Shown piece by piece: positions 1 to 5,326 of a stretch of DNA of 5,942 nt. Positions within the stretch are counted from its first letter, which is position 1; every line of letters begins with the position of its first letter. The DNA is taken from NCBI GenBank assembly GCA_021414185.1, contig JAIOOZ010000199.1:1-5942 (forward strand), given 5' to 3'. Origin of the DNA: Betaproteobacteria bacterium. Its GTDB lineage: Bacteria > Pseudomonadota > Gammaproteobacteria > Burkholderiales > SG8-41. The notes beneath the pieces were generated by a model. The model did not search any database. It had not been told where the DNA came from and saw only the letters and a list, made by a program, of their open reading frames with translations. The position numbers and the translations under genes are program-made.

Positions 1-418
1 ACACGAGTTTGCCGTTGCGCACGTAATCGAAGTCGAGCGCTTCGTTCTGCACCATCTCGTGCATCAGCTCGCGGCTGTAAAACGACAAACGCAGGAGGCG
101 CGAGGTCGTAGCCTCGCTTTGCGCGGCGTTGCAGGCCAGCACGAACTGCAGACAGAAGCGCCACTGAAAATAATCCAGGCGCGGCGAGAAACGCAGGGGC
201 GCATCGCGCTTCATGAGCCACGGCGGCACCTTGGGCAGCACACCGGGGCCGGCGAGCGGCGCCACGTAGCTATAGGAAAGCTGGCCGCCGTTGGCGTAGC
301 TGGTTTCGAGACCGACGCCCGTGTTGCGTTCAATAACGGTCACCTCGTGGCCGGCGCGCGCGAGGAAATAGGCGGAGGTCATGCCGGCGACGCCGGCGCC
401 GAGCACACAGACTTTCAT
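1..418 (-). CDS. dadA: D-amino-acid dehydrogenase (DadA-type FAD oxidoreductase), N-terminal part
   Basis: Reading leftward from the ATG at 418, the frame stays open for 139 codons and leaves the window, so only the N-terminal third of a protein usually a little over 400 residues long is seen. It opens with a Rossmann FAD-binding motif, GAGVAG (residues 8-13), followed by an acidic end of the second strand (VTVIER, 27-32). Then comes the family signature ETSYANGGQLSYSY, matching the ETSxANxGQxS segment of DadA. Known family role: membrane-associated, FAD-dependent oxidative deamination of D-amino acids to 2-oxo acids, with electrons passed to the respiratory chain. The start is fixed by the FAD motif, since the next ATG would delete it. 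The ribosome-binding site is weak (GGGAT about 12 bases upstream). It lies 25 bases after the stop of the substrate-binding-protein gene on the same strand, so co-transcription is likely. Related glycine or sarcosine oxidases and DadA paralogues are possible, so the substrate is uncertain. Confidence 0.83.
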   Translation of the reverse strand, partial: MKVCVLGAGVAGMTSAYFLARAGHEVTVIERNTGVGLETSYANGGQLSYSYVAPLAGPGVLPKVPPWLMKRDAPLRFSPRLDYFQWRFCLQFVLACNAAQSEATTSRLLRLSFYSRELMHEMVQNEALDFDYVRNGKLV

Positions 419-443
419 GCGCTGATTAACCGATCCCGGAGAC

Positions 444-1763
444 TTACTTCGCCAAGGCTGCCGCTTGATTCGCGAGTTCGACAGCTTGCAGGTAGTTTTT
501 GCGCGCGGTGTTGCTCCAGTATTCCTCAAGCGATGTGGTCTGCTTGGTTTTTTCGGCGTCGCGCTTGGTGTTGCGGTAGAGCGCGAGGAATTCCTTGTCC
601 TTGGATTTCTGGGTGGTGACGATAGGCGAGTAGGCGGCATCCCGGGCATCGGCGAGCAGCTTCGCGGCCTGTGGATTGTTCTTGCCGGCGAGTTTGGCGG
701 CCGCTTCGTTGATGGCCTTGGTCGCCTGCGCCAGTTCCTTGTGACGGAACGTGATGGTCTGGTCGAAAATCGAACTCACGACGTAGTAGCGCGATTCCGA
801 CAAATCGGAATCAAAATTCACCTTGGGCTTGATCGTGCCGGTATACGGATTGGGGAATCCCGCGGGCGCTTTCTTGTAGCTGCTCGGCAGCACCGGTAGG
901 CGGCTGATTTGCGGATCGAACAGCAGTTCCTGGCCTTCCGGCGAGAGCGTGAAATTGATGAACTTGCGCGCGTTCTCGGCGTTTTTCGCGTTGAGCACCA
1001 TGCCGATGTTGGCGGGCACGATGGCGGTCACCGACGGATAGACGAATTCGACCGGGAATTTCGAGGCTTTGCCGGCGAGACCGAAAAAGTCGATGACGAG
1101 CCCGATGCCGTACTGGCCGTTGTTGACGCCGTCAGGCACGCCGAAGCTGCGCTCGGTGATCGCCGCGCAGTTGCCGGCGATCATCAGCATGTCGCGCCAG
1201 CCCTTGTCCCAACCTTCGCCCTGCAGGATGGTTTCGACCGTCAGGTGCGTAGTCCCGGAACGCGACGGCGAGGACATCGCCACGTGGCTGAAATATACGG
1301 GCTTGGTGAGGTCTACCCATTCCTTGGGTTCGGGCAGCTTGTGGGCTTTCATGTAGCGCGTGTTCCACATGATGCCGTAGCCCGCGAGCGCCTGGCCGAG
1401 ATAAAAGCCCTGCGGATCGTTGATAGGGTAGTTGCCGATTTTTGCCGGCACTTCCTTGGCCGGGGCCTCGATTTTGGCCAGCAGCTTTTCACCGGACAGG
1501 ACCTGGAAGGCATCGGGCGCCGAGACCCAGAACACGTCGGGCTTGTTGCTGGCCGGTGCTTCGCGGATATAGGCGACGCCCGCCGGGGTCGGTTTGTTGA
1601 GAATTTCGACTTTGATGCCGGGATTTTTCGCTTCGAACGCCTTTTTGTAGGCTTCGGTCAGTTCCTTCGGGAACGAGGTGACGACCACGACCTGTTGCTG
1701 GGCGAATGCGCTGGTTGCCGCCAGCAAGAGCAGGGCGGCAGGAACAAATTTGAATGTTTTCAA
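444..1763 (-). CDS. ABC transporter periplasmic substrate-binding protein (COG1840/AfuA-like) with C-terminal helical extension
   Basis: The protein has 439 residues. The start is taken as TTG at 1763. It gives a compact signal peptide (basic KTFK, hydrophobic VPAALLLLAATSAFA, likely cleavage after residue 21) and has GAGG eight bases upstream; the only in-frame ATG, at 1847, would put 28 unlikely residues before it. The mature protein begins with a VVVVTSFPKE strand, then a DVFW segment, a ligand-loop-like SSPSRSGTTH (164-173) and a VLNAKNAENARKFINFTLSPEGQE segment, all typical of extracellular solute-binding proteins of the ferric/polyamine/phosphonate type. At the place where iron-binding members carry a tyrosine pair, this one reads DFFG (225-228), so ferric iron is an unlikely ligand. 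After about residue 310 there is a roughly 130-residue tail, rich in Ala, Lys, Glu and Gln and probably helical, beyond the usual family length. No permease or ATPase gene is visible; they may lie beyond the left edge. The neighbouring dehydrogenase suggests an amino acid or amine as substrate (inference). Confidence 0.82.
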   Translation of the reverse strand: MKTFKFVPAALLLLAATSAFAQQQVVVVTSFPKELTEAYKKAFEAKNPGIKVEILNKPTPAGVAYIREAPASNKPDVFWVSAPDAFQVLSGEKLLAKIEAPAKEVPAKIGNYPINDPQGFYLGQALAGYGIMWNTRYMKAHKLPEPKEWVDLTKPVYFSHVAMSSPSRSGTTHLTVETILQGEGWDKGWRDMLMIAGNCAAITERSFGVPDGVNNGQYGIGLVIDFFGLAGKASKFPVEFVYPSVTAIVPANIGMVLNAKNAENARKFINFTLSPEGQELLFDPQISRLPVLPSSYKKAPAGFPNPYTGTIKPKVNFDSDLSESRYYVVSSIFDQTITFRHKELAQATKAINEAAAKLAGKNNPQAAKLLADARDAAYSPIVTTQKSKDKEFLALYRNTKRDAEKTKQTTSLEEYWSNTARKNYLQAVELANQAAALAK

Positions 1764-1846
1764 GACGGATACCTCGCGAACGAAACCGGGAGCGGCAATG
1801 TTACAGTTGCGCCTCCAGAAATGCCACCGCCGAGTAGAATGCCGCA

Positions 1847-1874
1847 CTTGAAATGCGGTTTGTACGCCCCATTT
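1847..1874 (+). promoter_or_regulatory. Sigma-32 (RpoH) heat-shock promoter of htpG
   Basis: The sequence shows CTTGAAA at 1847-1853, a 13-base spacer, and CCCCATTT at 1867-1874. Both elements match the enterobacterial sigma-32 consensus (CTTGAAA and CCCCATNT) in full, and the spacing is within the normal range. Transcription would start near 1880-1882, giving a leader of about 25 bases before the htpG ATG. It reads into an Hsp90 gene, a classic member of the heat-shock regulon, which strongly supports the call. The -35 element sits between the arms of a 5-bp inverted repeat, CCGCA/TGCGG (1842-1846 and 1854-1858). Confidence 0.9.
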
Positions 1875-1895
1875 GGTCAGAGTTTGCTAAAAAAC

Positions 1896-1899
1896 GGAG
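1896..1899 (+). promoter_or_regulatory. Ribosome-binding site of htpG
   Basis: GGAG lies six bases before the ATG at 1906, in an A/T-rich stretch. It supports this start for HtpG, as does the alignment of the first residues with the family (GFQAEVKQLLDLMIHSLYS from residue 10). Confidence 0.8.
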
Positions 1900-1905
1900 T
1901 TTTGG

Positions 1906-3813
1906 ATGTCGACTGCAACGAAGGAAACGCTGGGTTTCCAGGCCGAGGTAAAGCAGCTGCTGGACCTCATGATTCACTCCTTGTACAGCAACAAGGAAAT
2001 ATTTCTGCGCGAGCTGGTTTCCAATGCGTCCGACGCCTGCGACAAGCTGCGGTTCGAGGCGCTGACCAATAAAGACCTGTTTGAAAACGACGCCGACCTG
2101 AAAATACGCGTGGGCTTCGACAAGGCGGCGCGCACCATCACGATCGCGGACAACGGGATCGGCATGTCGCGCGAAGAAGTCATCGCCAACATCGGCACCA
2201 TCGCGCGCTCGGGCACGCGCGAATTCTTCAAAAACCTGAGCGGCGAGCAGGCGAAGGACGCGAACCTGATCGGGCAGTTCGGCGTGGGTTTTTATTCTTC
2301 TTTCATCATCGCCGACAAGGTCACGCTGACCACGCGACGCGCGGGTCTGCCGGCGGACGCGGGCGTGCGCTGGGAGTCCGATGGCGGAGGCGAATTCACG
2401 CTCGAAGCGGTGGAACAAGCGGGGCGCGGCACCGAAGTGACGCTGCACCTGCGCGAAGGCGAAGACGAAATGCTGTCGGGCATGCAGTTGCGTTCCGTCA
2501 TCCGCAAGTACTCAGACCATATCGTGCTGCCGATCACGATGAAAAAAGAAATCTGGGACAAGGACAAAAGCGCATACAGCGTCACGGAAGAGGATGAGAC
2601 CGTCAACCAGGCGAACGCGCTGTGGGCGCGCGCCAAGTCGGATATCACGCAGGAGCAGTACGACGAATTCTACAAGCACGTGGCGCACGACATGGAAGCG
2701 CCGCTGTGCCACGCCCATGCCCGGGTCGAAGGCAACAAGGAATACACGCAGCTGCTTTACATCCCGGCCAAGGCGCCTTTCGACTTATGGGACCGCGAGC
2801 ACCGGCGCGGCATCAAGCTCTACGTGCGGCGCGTTTTCATCATGGACGACGCCGAGCAGTTGATGCCCAATTACCTGCGCTTCGTGCGCGGCGTCATCGA
2901 TTCGGCCGATCTGCCGCTCAACGTCTCGCGTGAAATCCTGCAGCAGTCGAAAGACATCGATGCCATCCGCAGCGGCTCGGTGCGGCGCGTGCTGGGCATG
3001 CTCGAAGACCTGGCGGAGAACCACAAAGACAAGTTCGCGACGTTCTGGCGGGAATTCGGGCGCGTATTCAAGGAAGGCATAGGTGAGGATTTCGCCAACC
3101 GCGAGCGTATCGCCAAGCTCCTGCGCTTTGCCTCCACGCTGACCGATAGCGAGGCGCAGGAAGTGACGTTCGCTGATTACATATCGCGCATGAAAGAAGG
3201 TCAGGACAAAATTTACTACGTCACCGCCGACACTTTCGCTGCCGCAAAGAACAGCCCGCATCTCGAAGTGTTCCGCAAGAAAGGCATCGAAGTCCTTTTG
3301 CTGGCTGAGCGTATTGACGAATGGATGGTCGGCAATCTGCACGAATTTGACGGCAAATCGCTGCAGTCGGTCGCCAAGGGCGAACTTGATCTCGGCAAGC
3401 TTGCCGATGAAGCAGAGAAGAAGGAGCAGGAGAAGGAATCCGGCGAGCACAAGGACTTCGTGGAGAAGATCCAGAAAGCCCTCGGTGAGCGCGTGAAGGA
3501 AGTGCGCGTGACCCTGCGCCTGACTGATTCTCCGGCCTGCCTGGTTGCCGACCAGCACGAGCTCGGCGCCAACCTCGAGCGTCTGTTAAAGGCGGCGGGG
3601 CAGAAGGTGCCGTCGACAAAGCCGATCCTGGAAATCAATCCGCGCCACCCGCTGGTGCAGCGCCTGAAGTACGAGACCGACGAGCAGCGTTTCGGCGACT
3701 GGAGCCACGTGTTGTTCGATCAGGCGTTGTTGTCGGAAGGCGGGCAGCTCGAAGACCCGGCGACCTTCGTCAAGCGGCTGAACCAGTTGCTGCTGGTGCT
3801 GGGGAAAAGCTAA
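1906..3813 (+). CDS. htpG: Molecular chaperone HtpG (bacterial Hsp90)
   Basis: This is a complete 635-residue protein, slightly longer than the 624 of E. coli HtpG. It is an ATP-driven cytosolic homodimeric chaperone that remodels client proteins, often with DnaK. The N-terminal GHKL ATPase domain (about 1-230) has all nucleotide-binding signatures: FLRELVSNASDACDKLRF with catalytic Glu36 and Asn40, ADNGIGM with Asp82, GTIARSGT (97-104), and GQFGVGFYSSF (123-133). The middle domain (about 245-500) carries the PLNVSREILQ segment with Arg342, the conserved arginine that contacts the ATP phosphates. A short charged stretch, rich in Lys and Glu, at about residues 501-517 leads into the C-terminal dimerisation domain, which ends in the usual NPRHPLVQRL segment and a hydrophobic LNQLLLVLGKS tail. 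No catalytic residue is missing and no frameshift is seen. It is driven by the sigma-32 promoter just upstream, stands alone on its strand, and converges with the next gene. Confidence 0.98.
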   Translation: MSTATKETLGFQAEVKQLLDLMIHSLYSNKEIFLRELVSNASDACDKLRFEALTNKDLFENDADLKIRVGFDKAARTITIADNGIGMSREEVIANIGTIARSGTREFFKNLSGEQAKDANLIGQFGVGFYSSFIIADKVTLTTRRAGLPADAGVRWESDGGGEFTLEAVEQAGRGTEVTLHLREGEDEMLSGMQLRSVIRKYSDHIVLPITMKKEIWDKDKSAYSVTEEDETVNQANALWARAKSDITQEQYDEFYKHVAHDMEAPLCHAHARVEGNKEYTQLLYIPAKAPFDLWDREHRRGIKLYVRRVFIMDDAEQLMPNYLRFVRGVIDSADLPLNVSREILQQSKDIDAIRSGSVRRVLGMLEDLAENHKDKFATFWREFGRVFKEGIGEDFANRERIAKLLRFASTLTDSEAQEVTFADYISRMKEGQDKIYYVTADTFAAAKNSPHLEVFRKKGIEVLLLAERIDEWMVGNLHEFDGKSLQSVAKGELDLGKLADEAEKKEQEKESGEHKDFVEKIQKALGERVKEVRVTLRLTDSPACLVADQHELGANLERLLKAAGQKVPSTKPILEINPRHPLVQRLKYETDEQRFGDWSHVLFDQALLSEGGQLEDPATFVKRLNQLLLVLGKS

Positions 3814-3822
3814 GGCCTTGAT

Positions 3823-3924
3823 TCGTCGTTCCCGCGTGTGAGAGCCTGCCCCGGCAAGTATCAGGCCGGGGCGGGAACCCAGGAGATTCAACGATTTCTG
3901 GACCCGCATGCGCGGGTATGACGA
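3823..3924. repeat. Palindromic intergenic repeat (MITE/NEMIS-like) with nested hairpin
   Basis: The ends form an imperfect inverted repeat: TCGTCGTTCCCGCG (3823-3836) against the reverse complement of CGCGGGTATGACGA (3911-3924), 12 of 14 positions matching. A flanking TTGA (3818-3821) and TCAA (3924-3927) extend the symmetry, offset by one base. Short palindromes ending in GTCNTTCCCGCG / CGCGGGAATGAC are common dispersed intergenic elements in beta- and gammaproteobacteria. This copy fits that look, with a CGGGAACCCAG-to-TTTCTGGACCCGC core. No transposase is present. No second copy exists in the window, so dispersal is inferred from the end sequence only. Confidence 0.65.
3845..3875. repeat. 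Strong GC-rich hairpin inside the palindromic repeat
   Basis: GCCCCGGC (3848-3855) pairs perfectly with GCCGGGGC (3865-3872) around the nine-base loop AAGTATCAG. The stem extends to 3845/3875 through one possible G-U pair. It could stabilise the htpG mRNA 3' end or cause pausing, but no T-run follows on either strand, so it is not a standard intrinsic terminator. Confidence 0.7.
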
Positions 3925-3933
3925 TCAACTAGT

Positions 3934-3967
3934 GCGTTCCCAAGATTGCGGCTTCGAATCGGAACGC
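3934..3967 (-). terminator. Possible terminator hairpin of the cysteine-rich protein gene
   Basis: On the minus strand GCGTTCC (3967-3961) pairs with GGAACGC (3940-3934), with a further GATT/AATC pairing inside the 20-base loop. It starts at the last base of the stop codon, the right place for a 3' end. The bases that follow (ACTAGTTGAT) are only mildly T-rich, so this is a weak candidate. Confidence 0.3.
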
Positions 3968-4443
3968 TACTTCGCGTTCATCTTGTCGCCGAGGCAGATG
4001 AAGTAGCGGTAGGGGTCGCTTAAACACTCGCCGAAAGATTTATTGCGTAGCGCGCAGCGGTTGCGCTGCGCCGCCGGCACCCGCGCGCAGTCGGCGACGC
4101 GCGGCAACTGCGGCCGTCCGATCAGACGGGTTACGCAGGCGTCGAAGTCCGGATTTTTGACCCGGTTGCGGCATTCGAGAATGATTTCGTTGCGCTGTAT
4201 GCAAAACCCTTCGTCGGCCTTGCTCACCATCAGGCAATTGAGCAATTGCGAAGGGTCGGGTTTTTGCTCGTAGGGTTCGAAGCCGCCGAAATTGGACGGC
4301 TGCGTGATGTCGCGCACGCATTGATCGAGTTGCGCCCCGGTCTTTCCCGCGCACTCCGGCGGCATCAGCGTCGTTTGCGCGGATGCGGCCGCCACGCAAA
4401 GTCCGCAAGCGACGAGCACGCAACCGAACAGCCTATTTGTCAT
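3967..4443 (-). CDS. Exported cysteine-rich protein of unknown function, with repeated CX9-11C pattern
   Basis: The protein has 158 residues. I do not recognise a named family. The first 22 residues are a signal peptide (basic NR, hydrophobic core, AAASA|Q cleavage), so it should be periplasmic or secreted. The mature part has ten cysteines, an even number that fits disulfides, with successive spacings of 10, 27, 10, 9, 11, 15, 10, 9 and 9 residues. Cysteines 3-6 and 7-10 form two similar four-cysteine blocks, and both contain the motif C-x2-RN-x4-EC (CIQRNEIILEC and CALRNKSFGEC). This points to an internal duplication of a helical-hairpin unit. The ATG at 4443 is chosen because it begins the signal peptide; the frame is open further upstream, but that stretch is only the shadow of the crotonase gene. 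The start overlaps the crotonase stop by 11 bases and has no clear ribosome-binding site, so translation probably depends on the upstream gene. A lipobox-like LVAC (10-13) is probably fortuitous. Confidence 0.7.
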   Translation of the reverse strand: MTNRLFGCVLVACGLCVAAASAQTTLMPPECAGKTGAQLDQCVRDITQPSNFGGFEPYEQKPDPSQLLNCLMVSKADEGFCIQRNEIILECRNRVKNPDFDACVTRLIGRPQLPRVADCARVPAAQRNRCALRNKSFGECLSDPYRYFICLGDKMNAK

Positions 4444-5233
4444 GCCATTTGGGCTGGCGTTTCTCGACGAATGCGCTAACGCCTTCGAGCGCGTCCGGGC
4501 CGAGCATGTTGTTGGTAATGACCTGGCTCGCGAGCTTGTACGCGGGTTCCATGTCCATCTCGAGCTGGCGGTAGAAGAATTTCTTCCCGGCGGCGAGCAC
4601 GGCGGAAGGTTTGGACAGCAGCAGGTCGGCGAGTTCGCGCACTGCACTGTCGAGTTGATCAGGCGGCGCGACGCGGTTGATCAGACCCCACTGTAGTGCC
4701 GTAGCGGCATCGATGAATTCACCGGTCATCAGCATTTCCATTGCCTGTTTGCGCGACACGTTGCGCGAGAGGGCGACGCCCGGCGTCGCGCAGAAGAGTC
4801 CTAAATTGACGCCCGAAGTCGCAAAGCGCGCATCGCTCGAAGCCACTGCCAGATCGCAGGAGGCAACGAGTTGGCAGCCGGCGGCGGTGGCGATGCCGTG
4901 CACGCGCGCGATCACCGGCTGCGGCATGCGCGTGATGCTCATCATCACTTTGCAGCAGTTGTCGAACAGCGAGCCGACGAATTCCTGCGTGCGGTTGGCG
5001 AGCATTTCCTTGAGATCGTGGCCGGGGCAGAATGCCTTGCCGTTGGCGGCGATGACGACGACGCGGATGGCCGGGTCAGCGGCGATATCGTCGAGCGCCG
5101 CTTGCAGAGCGTCAAGCATGTCCATCGACAGCGCGTTGAACTGCTTGGGCCGGTTGAGCGTAAGCGTCGCGAGGCCGCCGGTGTCGTCGCGCAAAAACAT
5201 CTCATCTTTCATTGCCGGTGCGCTGGTGTGCAT
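4433..5233 (-). CDS. Enoyl-CoA hydratase/isomerase family protein, ECHDC3-like, lacking both catalytic glutamates
   Basis: The protein has 266 residues, the normal length of a cytosolic crotonase. Typical landmarks are LATLTLNRPKQFNALS (21-36), the first oxyanion-hole segment KAFCPGHDLKEM (66-77), the second segment GIATAAGCQLVASCD (113-127), and the C-terminal FVEKRQPKW. Crotonases bind acyl-CoA thioesters and stabilise an enolate. True hydratases use two glutamates (Glu144 and Glu164 of the rat enzyme); here the aligned positions are Gln121 and Gly141. The GCQLVASCD and GVNLGLFCATPGVAL segments match the ECHDC3-type subgroup, whose reaction is not well settled, so naming it a hydratase would be unsafe. 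The ATG at 5233 has GGAA six bases upstream; Met8 lacks such a site. It probably shares a transcript with the overlapping cysteine-rich protein gene downstream. The gene upstream on the same strand ends 93 bases away. Confidence 0.92.
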   Translation of the reverse strand: MHTSAPAMKDEMFLRDDTGGLATLTLNRPKQFNALSMDMLDALQAALDDIAADPAIRVVVIAANGKAFCPGHDLKEMLANRTQEFVGSLFDNCCKVMMSITRMPQPVIARVHGIATAAGCQLVASCDLAVASSDARFATSGVNLGLFCATPGVALSRNVSRKQAMEMLMTGEFIDAATALQWGLINRVAPPDQLDSAVRELADLLLSKPSAVLAAGKKFFYRQLEMDMEPAYKLASQVITNNMLGPDALEGVSAFVEKRQPKWHDK

Positions 5234-5326
5234 GATCTGTTCCAGAATCTATCCAGTCTTGATAGTGCCGAGGTCAGGGATGGAATACTACGCTCTTACC
5301 GTATAGGCTCCAAAATTCGCCATTGC

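Larger units (their letters stand above)
1764..1905. other. Divergent intergenic region between the substrate-binding-protein gene and htpG
   Basis: These 142 bases separate two genes reading away from each other, so they should hold the promoters of both. The rightward side has a clear heat-shock promoter and a good ribosome-binding site. On the leftward side only the GAGG ribosome-binding site (1772-1775) is clear. I found no convincing sigma-70 -35/-10 pair for the substrate-binding-protein gene. Confidence 0.8.
3814..3966. other. Convergent intergenic region after htpG
   Basis: These 153 bases lie between the stops of two converging genes and contain no ORF of interest. Most of the stretch is a palindromic repeat (3823-3924). 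A second inverted repeat touches the stop codon of the leftward gene. Neither strand shows a canonical intrinsic terminator with a T-tract, so the palindromes may serve as transcript 3' ends for both genes. Confidence 0.7.

Noticed and set aside
1764..1847. N-terminal extension of the substrate-binding protein to an ATG at 1847
   Set aside because: It would put 28 residues rich in Arg and Trp before a perfect signal peptide, and the TTG at 1763 has its own well-spaced GAGG.
909..2072. 387-codon open frame on the plus strand, antisense to the substrate-binding-protein gene and running into htpG
   Set aside because: It lies opposite a gene with a clear signal peptide and family motifs, and its composition (rich in Arg, Gly, Asp and His) is typical of the antisense frame of GC-rich coding DNA. 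It also crosses the htpG promoter.
1801..2448. 215-codon minus-strand frame across the htpG promoter and 5' end
   Set aside because: It is antisense to the conserved HtpG N-terminal domain and shows no protein-like features.
2785..3558. 257-codon open frame on the minus strand within htpG
   Set aside because: It is fully antisense to a well-conserved gene, has no recognisable motif, and is a shadow of GC-rich codon bias.
3845..3875. The GC hairpin as an intrinsic terminator of htpG
   Set aside because: No T-run follows the stem on either strand, so it lacks the defining second half of an intrinsic terminator.
4405..4416. Lipobox-like LVAC in the cysteine-rich protein
   Set aside because: The preceding segment is only about nine residues, too short for a normal lipoprotein signal. 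A standard AxA cleavage site follows ten residues later.
4444..4647. Extension of the cysteine-rich protein to an ATG at 4647
   Set aside because: The extra 68 residues (rich in Ser, Pro and Arg) are the out-of-frame shadow of the crotonase gene and would bury the signal peptide.
5234..5326. Possible sigma-70 promoter before the crotonase gene (TTGGAG, 17 bases, TAGTAT on the minus strand)
   Set aside because: It matches only 3 of 6 and 4 of 6 consensus bases, which is expected by chance in such a stretch.
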